Assembly (NCBI GenBank): GCA_014058105.1
Contig: JACGCM010001655.1
Span: 3,348,001 to 3,412,000, forward strand
DNA: 64,000 nucleotides
DNA from: Kingdonia uniflora
Taxonomy: Eukaryota; Streptophyta; Magnoliopsida; Ranunculales; Circaeasteraceae
Reading direction: 5' to 3'
The notes under the pieces were generated by a model. It was not told the DNA's origin. It saw only the letters and a list, made by a program, of their open reading frames with translations, and made no database searches. The position numbers and the translations under genes are program-made. The number at the start of each line of letters is the position of its first letter. Positions within the stretch are counted from its first letter, which is position 1. Positions 54,421 through 64,000 of this stretch are shown piece by piece.

Positions 54421-55150
54421 AATCATACTTTTTACTTCACAAAGTTTAGACTTCTACTTCGACAGCTCAGACTTTGATAGCTTCGACAGATCACACTTTT
54501 CACTTCCCCAAAGTTCAGTCTTCTACTTTGACAGCTCAGACTTTGATAGCTTCAACAAATCGCACTTTTTACTTCATAAAGTTTAGACTTCTTCTTCGAC
54601 ACCTCTGACTTTGGCAGGTTCGACAGATCAGACTTTTCACTTCCGAAAGATCAGACTTCCACTTTGACAGATCACACTTTTCTATTCACCAAGTTCAAAC
54701 TTCTACTTCAACAGATCAACCTTCTACTTCAACAGATCAGCCTTTTACTTCGACAGATCAGACTTCTACTTCAACAGATCAGACTTCTAGTTTGACAGAT
54801 CAGACTTCTACTTTGACGGATTAGACTTCTACTTCAATGGATCAGACATCTACTTCGACAGATCACACTTTTTACTTCACAAAAATAAGACTTCTACTTC
54901 AACAGATTATGCTTCTATTTTAATAGATTAGCCTTCTACTTCGACAGATCAAACTTTGACTTTGAAAGATCACACTTTACACTTTACCAAGTTTAGACTT
55001 CTACTTCAACCGATCAGAATAGTACTTTGACAGTTCAGACTTCGACTTCGAGAAACATCAATGATTCAGAATTTTACGTTTACGCAAATCAAAATATTAT
55101 TTCGACAGGTCAAATTTTCTATTTCGACAGTTCAAACATGGCATTCCGAT
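54421..55150. repeat. E6 enlarged 21-bp tandem array
   Basis: About 700 bases of GACTTCTACTTCGACAGATCA units; 54700-54860 is nearly regular with a 21-base period. Read forward in one frame it encodes a TSTSTDQ heptad. This is the longest array in the window. Confidence 0.9.
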
Positions 55151-55578
55151 AAACCTCAAGTGTTCAGAATGCTACTTCCACACTCTACTGAAAAACAATT
55201 CGACAGTTATATTACCGATCTCCAATTTTATTCAAAACAAGTCAAAACAGTACAATTCAAGCAGAAAATACAAATACCCTTCTATACCCATCTAAACACT
55301 CAACAAACCTGCAAGAAGCCCTTATTTATACTTGGGACACTTCTCCTTACTCCCAGCCTCAACGGCAGAATCCTCATGCTCCACCATCTCTTCCGCAAAT
55401 GATTCTAGCAAAAACAAAAGGTGGCTGTGAAACAGGCCCATCATCTGAAGAACCCCCCACCAACATTTCTTTATTACCCTCTTTTTACCTCCCTAAAAAT
55501 CACCAGTCAAACTGTTCAACTTACAACGCCAAAAAGTTTTCTCAGTGTAGGCCTCTACACCCATTTTCAGGACCTTCA
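55151..55578. other. E6 gene B scrap fused to region before polypurine tract
   Basis: On the minus strand a stretch near 55340-55460 matches the second half of gene B (MMGPVSQPPFVF...SFAEEMVE-like). At about 55470 it joins sequence normally upstream of gene A (CATTTCTTTATTACCCTC). Gene A is missing. Confidence 0.65.
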
Positions 55579-55593
55579 CTAAGAGGGGGTGAA
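55579..55593 (+). other. E6 polypurine tract
   Basis: CTAAGAGGGGGTGAA directly before the 3' LTR. Confidence 0.85.
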
Positions 55594-56292
55594 TGTAGTA
55601 GCCTACTCACAGCCTTCTGCCCCATTCAAACACTCGAAGCCTACTCGCAGCCTTCTACCCCAGTTACACTCAAATCCTTCTCGCAACCTTTTACCCCTGT
55701 CATAGTCGAAGCCTACTCAAATGTATCAAAGCCTATACATCGAATATATCTACACATGGTCGAAGTATGACAGGATAGACAGCCAGCTCACTAGACAAGA
55801 TGGCATAGTTGTTGGTCCTTGCAGCTACAGTGACAACCCAACCACTACTACAATATCAAAGTACAAAGACAAACCCAACAACTGCTACAATGATAGTTCT
55901 GACATTTCTAGCGCCCATACCCACTCTGGGATATCCGGATAGTACCCTTATAATGTGACCTAACCATGGTGACTCAGCCCTTCCTATGAATCTATAAATA
56001 GGGGAGATGGGGAACCAAGGAGATGTTACAAAATCTCCATTCTAAGCTCTTACAGTTTACCTTCGACCACATTGAAAAATCTAGTACTCGAACCATTAAT
56101 TACTCATCAGTAATATAAACTCTCTTAAAAATCCTCATCAAAGGCCATAGAGTGCCATATTCGGGCCTCTACGCAAGTATATTGTCTATAGATTATTCAT
56201 ACCTTAGATTATTTACTTGCATTCCTTTCATTGAAGATTAGCCCCGTGATGAAAGAGCCGACTTCCCCTCCGAAAGAAGTTAGGCCCTTATA
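55594..56292 (+). repeat. E6 3' LTR
   Basis: TGTAGTAGCCTACTCACAGC to GGCCCTTATA. A local duplication of the start (CTACTCGCAGCCTTCTACCC near 55640 and again in weaker form) is present. TATAAATA is at 55993-56000. Confidence 0.92.
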
Positions 56293-56840
56293 CTATTGCT
56301 TCTGGTTGGTATTCTGTTAAGTCATCTTCGTGTTCTTCCCAATCGACAACTTCAACCGGGAAGTCGGCAAGAAAGTCCGCTACTGCTTGGCCTTTCTGGT
56401 ATATTTGCTTCCCGAATGTAATGTCACGTTCGTCAAGGTACACAGGCCAGTATTTTACTCGTCTGGATTTCTCTTTTTTCTGAGTACTTCTCGAAGGGGG
56501 CAACTTGTTATAACACGAATGGGGTGAGCTTGAAAATATGGTTTGAGTTTGCGGGCTGAATAGACAAGGGTGATGAGCAAACGCTCAAGCTTCGAATATC
56601 GGATTTCTGCGGGTGCTAAAGTTTTGCTGATGAAATATACAGGTTTCCCGACGTTTGGATCGAGTCAAATAAGCACTGAACTGATAGAGGTATCTATAAC
56701 AGCGTGGTATAAAGAGAGTGTTTCGCTTTTGATAGTGGTATTGATAATGGGTGGTCGGCCAAGATAAATTTTAAGTTCAGGGAAGGCCTGTTCACATTCA
56801 GGTGTCCAGTTGATCTCGGGGTTATTATTCTTTTTTGCTT
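56293..56840 (-). pseudogene. pol (RH): E5 Ty3-type RNase H and start of archaeal-like RNase H
   Basis: On the minus strand: INWTPECEQAFPELKIYLGR, ETLSLYHAVIDTSISSVLI, then KLKPYFQAHPIRV, STQKKEKSRRVKYWPVYLDE, RDITFGKQIYQKGQAVADFL and ADFPVEVVDWEEHEDDLTEY. E6 starts right after EAIV. Confidence 0.87.
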
Positions 56841-57720
56841 TGTGGACACCTTGATCGCATAAGAGGGAAAAGAGCCAAGGACATCTGTCTGAGGATTTGG
56901 AAATAAAACAGTTGAGGGCTGCTATCCTACCAGCTACTTTCTGGACGTCTTTTTTGGTTTGGAGCAAAGACATATCGATGTGGGCTCGAATATGGGTGGG
57001 GTCGATCTCGATACCTCGTTTACTGATAAGGTGGCCAAAAAATTTACCAGATGAGACACCAAATTGGCATTTGCCTGGATTGAGTTTCATGTTGTATGTT
57101 CGAAGTATTGAAAAGACTTCGGTTAGGTCCTGAATGTGGGCCTATTTCTGGAGGTTTTTGGATAACATATCGCCGATGTAAACTTCGACCGACTTGCAGA
57201 GCAAGGGTTTAAACATGGTTGCGGCAAGGTATTGGTAAGTGGTTCCTTAATTTTTTAGGCGGAAGGGCAGGACGTTAAAGCAGTAAAGGCCTTGTTCAGC
57301 GATAAAGGAAGTTTTAAGTTGATATTTAGGGAGGAGAGGTACCTGATTGTATCCCAAAGCTACGTCCATCATTGATAGTCACTCATGTCCAGCAGTGGCG
57401 CCGAGGAGTGCTGAAATGATCGGGAGGGGGAAGTTGTCCTTCTGTGTGTTCTTGAAGAAGTCTGTAAACTCGACACAGATTTTGTTCTTGCCGTTCTTCT
57501 TGTTAACTGCCGCAATGTTTCATATCCTCTTAGCGTACTTCACTTCTCTAATAAACCCTGTGGCTATGAGCTTGTCTACTTTAAGGTTCCCTGCATCTCA
57601 AAGTCCTAGTGCCAGGTTATACTTCTCTTGTTTTACTGCTAAGGAATAGGAGATGAGGTCGTGGAGATGGCATACCAGGCAGGGGTCGATACCGGGCATT
57701 TCTTAGAATGTCCATGCAAA
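56841..57720 (-). pseudogene. pol (RT): E5 reverse transcriptase, broken
   Basis: 57090-56665 is open: MKLNPGKCQFGVSSGKFFGH, LISKRGIEIDPTHIRAHIDM, KKDVQKVAGRIAALNCFISK. Upstream the core reads GHE, MMDVALGYNQVPLL, LYCFNVLPFRLKN and KSVEVYIGDMLSKN. The active site is YIGD. Confidence 0.88.
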
Positions 57721-58560
57721 GACATCTTTGTTGGCTTGAAAGAATTCCGCAAGCTCGAGGCGTTCTGTCTCATCTAGAAAAGTTCCAATTAATGTACATC
57801 AACCAGGACCGTTGAGTTTGATTTAAACAGTAGCTTCGATGGGTGAGGTGGTATCTGTCAAAAGTGTAGGGATAGAAAGAGACAGGGATTGCGTTGGGTG
57901 GCTGACGAGTTTCCGGGTCTGATCGATCTCCGGATGCTCGCATAAATGGGCGAGGTACTGAGAGCCCTTCAAGTTTCAAGTACCTTTGGGGGTGGTAAAA
58001 CAAAGGATCTGATGGTAGGTCGAAGGTTTGGCATGCATGGCATGGAGCCAGTCACGCCCGAAGATTCTGAGGTATTCTGACTTCTTATCAATGATAAGAA
58101 AGCTGGTTTGATGTGTAATGCGGCCTGTGGTGACTAGTAGGCTGATTCAACCGACAACGACCTCTGTGGCTCCATTGAAGCCTTTTAATTTGACATTAGC
58201 AGCGGTTGTAAGTCAGTTTTCTCCATGGTTTTGACAGTTTGGAGATAAAGGACATCAACTGTGTTCCCTGTGTCTATGAGCATTGTATGGAGGATAAGGT
58301 TTTCGATCTTAATCATAATGGCTAGTGGATCGGAATGGGGGAAATGGATGTGCGATGTATCATAGTCGATGAAAGAAATATCTTCGATTCGGGGGCGGTG
58401 GCTTGATTCTGGCAGGAGGGTGGGAAATTTCTCCTGATAGGTGAGTTTGAAACAATCTTCGACGCGCTTACGTTTGCTTTTGGAACGGCCGCTATCTATG
58501 TTGTTGACTTTGATAAAGCATATTCGGTAAATATCTACTTCGGCAAGGTCAGCAGAAGAG
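57721..58560 (-). pseudogene. pol (PR): E5 RT linker and protease, broken
   Basis: Linker with FAWTF in reverse near 57710. Protease at about 58330-58030 on the minus strand: LHTMLIDTGNTVDVLYLQTV, VVVGRISLLVTTGRITHQTS and ILGRDWLHAMHAKPST-type sequence. The catalytic DTG is kept, with Asn after it where relatives have Ser. Confidence 0.83.
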
Positions 58561-58930
58561 GTGGATTATGGTTTGAGGTAAGACCCGTCAAGATAGCTGG
58601 GAAGGTCGGCAATATACTGGTGTGGACGACCTACTTTGAGGATGAGTTTAAGATAGCGCTGGAGGGAGAAGCATTTGTTGGTATGGTGACAGTTGTATTT
58701 GTGATTGACGTAATAAGGTTCGCCTGGTCTAACTTCGATAGGGAAAGGGATACGCCATATGGGGTATGCTTGTATATGTGGTAGAAGGGTACTGAGAGGG
58801 GCAGTAAGTGTGGGCAAGACAGGTTCGACCGCTTCTTGCGGGCTTCTGCATTGTTATCATTGTTAGGGCATTTGCAGCTCTCTGTCTCCTATGAGATGGA
58901 AACGATCATGGGTGATAGAGTAGAAGGTAG
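58561..58930 (-). pseudogene. E5 gag-pol connector with Cys/His motif
   Basis: 58817-58566 is open: IPFPIEVRPGEPYYVNHKYN, CHHTNKCFSLQRYLKLILKV and YIADLPSYLDGSYLKP. The first Cys is Tyr. This is the clearest copy of the connector. Confidence 0.8.
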
Positions 58931-60176
58931 GTTTTATTGAGGTTTGTTGATAGCTGGAGTCGAAGGTTGGCTCGGTTTATGTGACACACAGAGGCGCTCG
59001 AGGTCAATATAACCGTTGACTTTTGAGAGCATCTCTTCAAGGGTTTGAGGTTTGTGGAGAACTAGATGCTCTTTGACTCGACGGTGACCAGGTAGGACGT
59101 TCGAGTATGAGAGTATAACATTCATGCAGTCAAGGTTCTCGATTTTCTGTGATTCATCGAGGAACCTTTTGGTGAAGGCTTCGTGTGTCTCGTTACTGGA
59201 TTTTCTGAAATTGAATAGGGCATCGACTCTAACTTCTCTGTCCTTATTGAAGGCAAACTGGGCATGAAAAGCTACGATAGTTGTTCGAAGCTTCATATCG
59301 AGCCATTTTGAAGATTGTGATACCATCGAAGGGGTTTGTCAGTAAGGATGGTGGGAAAAAGGAGACATAACAGGTAGTTGATCGTGGAATAGAGGCCCAA
59401 AGCATTTTGGAATTTGAGAATATGCGATTGAGGGTCTGTATTGTGGTATTTGCTGAATTTGGGGAATGGAAATTCAGGGGTATCTCAATAGCGTGAAGTT
59501 TGGGGCATAAGGGGTTGTTCAGGTGACACCAGGAACTGGGAGTTAGGCTCGCGCTGACACAAACAGTAGGCTATATTTTGAGGTCGAAGTCCTACTATGT
59601 AGCATAGGCCGGATGAGGGGGAGATTGAGGGATTCAAGGGTGGTGAGGTCGAGTGGGCGGAACGTGTTCGGCGCTGCTCTCCCAGAGACACTCTCGAGTA
59701 GGGCACCGTATAGGGTGTCAGGATAATCGGAGAGTGGAATCAGAGGAGTTTTCTATGGTGTGAATGCCGTGATGGATGGAGCCGGTAGGGGGAATAGTGT
59801 GGGGAGCATCCTTAGTCTGGAGGTGGACTGGGGGTACTTCAAGAGTTGGTAGAGGCCCCAGTTCAGTGTGGACCGACACACGCAACAGATCTGGTGCTTG
59901 GGATGGGCTAGCAGGTTCGAGAGGTTGTAATCTTTGCAATTCTCGGACGGTATTTTGCAACTCATCGATTGCTCTGTTCTGTCTGTCGGCATTGTCCAGA
60001 CGACGATTCCATTCGACATCAAACTCCAGCCGGTGCTTTTCACTCTCTTGGTAGAGTTGTGCATTCTGGCGCTCCTCCGCTTGAGCGAACTGTTGAGAAA
60101 GTAGGGCTATTTGGGCAGCAACTCCATCAATGGAGTTACCGGCATGTATAGATCTAGAACGGAGGGTGGGTGACAT
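58931..60176 (-). pseudogene. gag: E5 gag, best N-terminal half in the window
   Basis: Start MSPTLRSRSIHAGNSIDGVA at 60176; an in-frame upstream ATG at 60260 lies in the leader next to the primer site, so I prefer 60176. A charged helix EFDVEWNRRLDNADRQNRAI, then DELQNTVRELQRLQPLEPAS (likely coiled coil) and a proline-rich part LGPLPTLEVPPVHLQTKDAP are open to 59718. The core at 59326-58934 reads AQFAFNKDREVRVDALFNFR, EAFTKRFLDESQKIENLDCM and LEEMLSKVNGYIDLERLCVS. A frameshifted gap lies between. Confidence 0.88.
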
Positions 60177-60244
60177 GGGGGAGAGTCTGTGGAAGTTGAA
60201 AACAAAGGGGATGGAAAGAGAGAGAAAGACTGGTAGGCTGGGAA

Positions 60245-60261
60245 ACATACACGGCACCAAT
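60245..60261 (-). other. E5 primer-binding site
   Basis: ATTGGTGCCGTGTATGT on the minus strand next to the LTR. Confidence 0.78.
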
Positions 60262-60996
60262 TATGGAGGCCTAACTTCTTTCGGAAGGGAAGTCGGCTCT
60301 TGCAACTCAGGGTTAATCCTCAGCCAAAGGAATGCAAGTAAATAATCTAAAGCATGAATAATCTATAGACAAAATACATGCGTAAAGGCCCGAATGTGAC
60401 CCTCTACAACCTCTGATGAGGAGTTTCAAGAGTATTTTTATTACTGATGAGTAATCAAAGGTTCAAGTACTGGGTTTTTACAGGGCGGTCGAAGGTAAAC
60501 TGTAATGGGGCTGGGGGGAATTTTTCTAACCCTCTCTTGGTTCCCCATCTCTCCTATTTATAGAACATAGGAAGGGCTGAGTCACCAAGGTTAGGTTAGA
60601 TTACAATGGTACCGTCCGGATATTCCGGCGGTGGTATGGGTGCCGGAGATGTCGGTACTGTCACTACAACAGTTTTTGGGTCTGTCTCTGTACTTTTTCA
60701 CTATAGCAGTGGTTGGGCCTGTCACTGTAGCTGCAAGGACCAACCACTGCGCCATCTTGTCTGGTGAGATGGCTGCCTGTCACATCATACCTCGACCATG
60801 TGCAGATATGGTCAAAGTTTTTCTGCTGCGTTGTGTGGAGTCCGTCCTCGAGGCTTGTTCAGAGTCGAAGCTTCATCTTCAGGTGATCTTTGGAAGTCTT
60901 GTTTAGCGATTGAATGGGATTCGATACATTTGAGTAGACTTCGAAGTAGCCTTCGAGTATCTGAATGGGTTAGAAGGCTATGAGTAGGATACTACA
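60262..60996 (-). repeat. E5 5' LTR
   Basis: TATGGAGGCC (mutated TGTAGGGGCC) to GAGTAGGATACTACA, 735 bp. TATTTATA at 60555-60562 (TATAAATA on the coding strand) is intact. Confidence 0.92.
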
Positions 60997-61001
60997 GCTG
61001 T

Positions 61002-61190
61002 GGGTCGAATCTGCCTTCAAGTCACCACCGGCCCTGTCACACTTTAATCTAGTTTTCTCGTCATCGATAAAAAGTCTGAATACCTTGGTATCCTCGGGCG
61101 CGACTGGCTCCATGCCATATGGGCCATACCTTCGACCTATCATCAAACCCTTCATTTTACTGCCCCCGGTAGTGCATGGAATTTAAAAGG
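61002..61190 (+). pseudogene. pol (PR): E3 protease, part after E5
   Basis: Reads GRICLQVTTGPVTL*SSFLV, IDKKSEYLGILGRDWLHAIW, completing the protease begun at 43309. Confidence 0.87.
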
Positions 61191-62310
61191 CTCTCAACGC
61201 TTCTCCCGTTCATGTAAGGATCTGTAGATCGATCAGACCTGGAAACTCGTCACCTTCGACACCTACCATCTTACCCATCGAACCCATTGTTTATATTGAA
61301 CTCGATGGTCCTGGTCGAGGTACATTCATTAGAAATTTTCTAGATGATGTGGAATACCTCGAGCTTACTGATTTCCTTCGAGCAAACAAAGATGTCTTTG
61401 CATGAACGTTTCAGGATATGCCAGGTGTTAAACCCAGTTTAGCATGTCACCGCCACGACCTCATTCCCCTCTCTACAGCAGTAAAATAGAAGAAGCATAC
61501 CTTGAAACCAGGACTTTGAGAAGTAGTAACCCTCGATGTAGACAAATTCACACCCGTAGGCTTGATCAGAGAAGTCAAGTATGCTGACTGGATATCCAAC
61601 ATTGTTGCAGTACCCAAAATGAACCAAAAGATCAGAATCTGCATCGACTTCATAGACCTCAGCAAGCACACACTGAATGGCAGCTTCCCCCTCCTGATCA
61701 TTTCAATACTACTCTATGCTACTACTGGACGCCTATAAATGATGGACGCAACTTTGGGTAACAATCAGGTACCCCTCCTCCCCAAGGATCAACTTAAAAC
61801 TTATTTTATTAATAAACAAGGCCTTTACTATTTTAATGTCATGCCCTTCGGCCTTAAAAATGTCGGTACCACCTGCCAACGCCTTGTAACAGCCATGTTT
61901 AAATCCTTGCTTAGCAAGTCGGTCGAAGTTTCCATCGACGACATGTTATGCAAGGGCCTCCAAAAATAGACCCACATCCAGGACTTAACCGAAGACTTTT
62001 CGATACTTTAAACATACAACAAGCAACATAACCTAGACAAATGCTAATTTAGTGTTTTGTCTGGCAAATTTTTAGGCCATCTTATCAGCAAACGAGGAAT
62101 CGAGATCGACCCTACCCATATCCAAGCCCTTATCAACATGCCTTCGCCCCGAACTAAAAAAGATGTCCAAAAAGTGGCTGGAAATATAATCGCCCTTAAC
62201 CGTCTCATTTCTAAATCCTCAGACCGCTGTGCTTGGCAATTCTCTCTGTTATGCGACCAAGACGTCCACAAATCAAAAAAGAAAAGCAACCCTGAGTTAC
62301 TGGACACCTG
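61191..62310 (+). pseudogene. pol (RT): E3 reverse transcriptase, broken
   Basis: Linker (ANKDVFA*TFQDMPGVKPSL), then ICIDFIDLSKHTLNGSFPLL, GNNQVPLLPKDQLKTYFINK, GLYYFNVMPFGLKNVGTTCQ and KSVEVSIDDMLCKGLQK. The active-site Tyr is Ser (SIDD); both Asp remain. GHE motif partly deleted near 61730. Then SGKFLGHLISKRGIEIDPTH. Confidence 0.9.
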
Positions 62311-63174
62311 ACTGTGAATAGGCCTTCCTCAAACTCAAAACATACCTTGGTCAACCACCCATTATCAGTACCCCTATCAAAAATGAAGAACTCTCCTTAT
62401 ACCTTACGGTCACCGATACCTTTATCAGTTCAGTCCTCATTTGACTCGAATCATATATTGAGAAACTTGTATATTTTATCAGCAAAACCCTGATATCCGC
62501 AGAAATTTGATACACGAAACTTAAGCGTTTGCTCCTTACCCTTGTTTACACTGTCCGAAAACTAAAACCATATTTTCAAGCTTACCCCATCCGTGATATA
62601 ACAAGTTATCCCCTTCGAGAGGTACTTGGAAAGAAAGAGAACATGACATCACATTTATAAAGTAGATATCCCAGAAAGGCCAAGCAGTCACCGATTTCCT
62701 CGCTGACTTCCCTGTCAAAGATATCGACTGGGAGGAACATGAAAACGACCTACCAGAAGACCAGCCTGAACCTACAGACCCTTGGAACTCAAATATAGGC
62801 TGGCAACTTTTTACAGATGGATCCGCTGGACCTAATGGTTTGGGGATAGGTATCGTCCTGGTTATACCTAGCAATGATCGAATAGAGAAGGCAGTTAAGT
62901 TAAACTTCAGATGCTCTAACAACAAGGCTGAGTACTAAGCTTTGATTCATGGCCTCAACCTCACACTCGACCTCGGCATCCCCAACCTTATAGTTTTCAT
63001 AGATTCACAACGCATTTAAAGACAGTACTCCGGTGAAAATCAAGCTAACGGCTACATAGCCAAATATTCTGCCCTCGTCCGCCAGTTTATGGACTGCTTC
63101 CCTAAAAATTTTCTATCACCCACTACCCTCGAGGTGAAAACAAACACACAGATGCCCTCACCTACATAGCAGCT
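62311..63174 (+). pseudogene. pol (RH): E3 tandem RNase H domains, broken
   Basis: Ty3-type domain: LSLYLTVTDTFISSVLI, KLKPYFQAYPIRDITSYPLR. Archaeal-like domain: WQLFTDGSAGPNGLGIGIVL, LNFRCSNNKAEY*ALIHGLN, LIVFIDSQRI. Stops and a deletion near 62640. Confidence 0.85.
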
Positions 63175-64000
63175 ATGTTTGGCCAATCCGAATCCCGAAC
63201 CCTCCATATCGAAGTGCTCGAACGCCCAAGTATCAACCAGATGGAAGTCAATGCCATCAATACAGGGGGTGAGAGTCTTGATCCATACGACTGGCGAGCA
63301 GCATCCTTGATTACTTCAACAATGCAACCTTCCCAGATGATCCCAAGGACAAACGATCATTATTTGAGAACTGTCGCAGATACACCATCCTCAAACGCGA
63401 CTTACATCGCAAATCCCCAAATGGCGCCCTCCTTCGATGCATCTATAAAAAGGAAGCCTCTACAATCCTATCTGAACTCCATCAAGGTACCTGTGGTGAT
63501 CATATCGCTGGTTGATCTATGGCCCCTTGAGTCGTCTCCCAAGGTTTATTCTGGCCCAACATGATAAAGCAAGCCAAAGAGTACGCCAAACAATGTGACA
63601 AATGCCAGCGCCATGCTCATGATATCTACAGCCCTTCACAAGACCTCCATTTTAGTTAAATCTCTTGGCCATTCAAACGTTGGGCCATCGATCTTATTGG
63701 TCATTTTCCCAAAGCTTCGGGCAGCTGAGAGAATATCCTTCTTGTAAGAGATTATTTTCCCAAATGGGTCGAAGCCATATCTTTGTGTCGAACCAGAGAA
63801 GAAGAAGTCAGCAATTTCCTATGGGAAAACATCATTACAAACTTTGGATACCCTTTATTGAGTCGATGTGACAATGGTCCTCAGTTTGTTGGAAACAAAG
63901 TCAAAAATTTCCTCAAGAAGTACGGCATCATCCTCTCCTCCTCAATGCCTTACTACCCTTAAGGGAATGGTCAGGTCAAAGCAATCAACAAAAAATAGTC
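63175..64000 (+). pseudogene. pol (INT): E3 integrase, cut by window edge
   Basis: MFGQSESRTLHIEVLERPSI, then zinc region GTCGDHIAG and AKQCDKCQRHAHD, core RWAIDLIGHFPKASGS, SRCDNGPQFVGNKVKNFLKK and YYP*GNGQVKAINKK. The catalytic Glu is Lys. The sequence ends here. Confidence 0.88.

Larger units (their letters stand above)
52510..56292 (+). mobile_element. E6: 3.8-kb non-autonomous, internally deleted copy
   Basis: LTRs of 665 and 699 bp enclose only a primer-binding site, the first about 38 codons of gag, the post-integrase stub, three 195-bp units, the end of gene C's 3' region, an enlarged 21-bp array, a scrap of gene B and a polypurine tract. Three deletions remove gag-pol, gene C, and genes B/A. 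Target duplication CAGTT/CTATT is imperfect, but excising E6 and one copy restores E5's RNase H codon spacing (PEAIDP against PKVVDP). It moved with enzymes supplied by other copies (inference). Confidence 0.92.
43588..60996 (-). mobile_element. E5: Tat-lineage element, minus strand, containing E6
   Basis: Bounded by TGCAGGGGCC and GATACTACA, with ACTAT (43583-43587) and GCTGT (60997-61001) as an aged duplication. Excluding E6 it is about 13.6 kb. If the insert and one duplicate are removed, E3 reads EATMGRI where relatives have EVVVGRI, same length. Damage: RT YIGD, integrase CNNG (Asp to Asn). Protease LIDTG is kept. Its gene set A/B/C on the + strand is the clearest in the window. Confidence 0.93.
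27925..64000 (+). mobile_element. E3: Tat-lineage element, split by E4 and E5, cut by the window edge
   Basis: Own sequence is 27925-28880, 42369-43587 and 61002-64000. E4 sits in gag and E5 in protease. The 5' LTR, an intact TGGCGCCGTT primer site, gag, protease, RT, both RNase H domains and most of integrase are present; the array, genes C/B/A and 3' LTR must lie beyond 64000. Damage includes a roughly 0.5-kb loss between gag and protease (near 43310), protease LINTGS, RT SIDD and integrase GQVKA. Confidence 0.9.

Noticed and set aside
54157..54477. 106-codon ORF in E6
   Set aside because: It spans a deletion junction and repeat array; not shared with any other copy.
54421..55150. 21-bp array considered as a CRISPR array
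   Set aside because: There are no unique spacers, the unit is too short and the context is a plant retrotransposon.

Overview
The window is plant nuclear DNA made almost entirely of one family of long, old LTR retrotransposons stacked inside one another. The pol order (protease, reverse transcriptase, a Ty3-type RNase H, a second archaeal-like RNase H, integrase without chromodomain), the TGGCRCCGT-type primer-binding sites, LTRs of about 0.58-0.76 kb and a block of genes on the opposite strand between integrase and the 3' LTR place the family in the Tat lineage of Ty3/Gypsy. I see no intact host gene, tRNA, rRNA or CRISPR. A seed plant with a large, repeat-rich genome is the best guess; the species cannot be told.

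Layout. 1-1575 and 27681-27924 are the two halves of an older locus that holds a broken, apparently spliced coiled-coil gene on the + strand. Element E1 (+, 1576-27680, duplication CTTAT on both sides) sits in it. Element E2 (-, 14397-27566) sits in E1's 3' LTR (duplication GATTG/GAGTG). Element E3 (+) begins at 27925 and runs off the right edge. E4 (+, 28881-42363, CCCAT/CCCGT) interrupts E3's gag. E5 (-, 43588-60996, ACTAT/GCTGT) interrupts E3's protease. E6 (+, 52510-56292, CAGTT/CTATT), a 3.8-kb internally deleted copy, interrupts E5's RNase H. For E5 and E6, removing the insert and one duplication restores the same codon spacing as intact relatives, which fixes the boundaries.

Each full copy has the same plan: LTR, primer-binding site, gag with a retrotransposon-gag core, a Cys/His-rich connector, protease, RT, two RNase H domains, integrase, a tandem array of about 195-bp units with conserved hairpins, then three genes on the opposite strand (called C, B and A here, C nearest the array), a polypurine tract and the 3' LTR. 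Gene C has a leader intron and two coding introns; in E5 its spliced frame is 675 codons with 13 stop codons but no frameshift. Genes A and B encode about 105-115 residues each and are related to each other. A, B and C each have their own TATA-like box. A 21-bp array of variable length lies between B and C.

All copies are decayed: stops and frameshifts are everywhere and paired LTRs differ visibly. Only E4 keeps the protease, RT, RNase H and integrase catalytic residues together. E6 keeps just the LTRs, primer site, the 195-bp hairpin array, the 21-bp array and the polypurine tract, so those are the candidates for sequences needed in cis. The most interesting content is the opposite-strand A/B/C gene set and the hairpin array where it converges with gag-pol.
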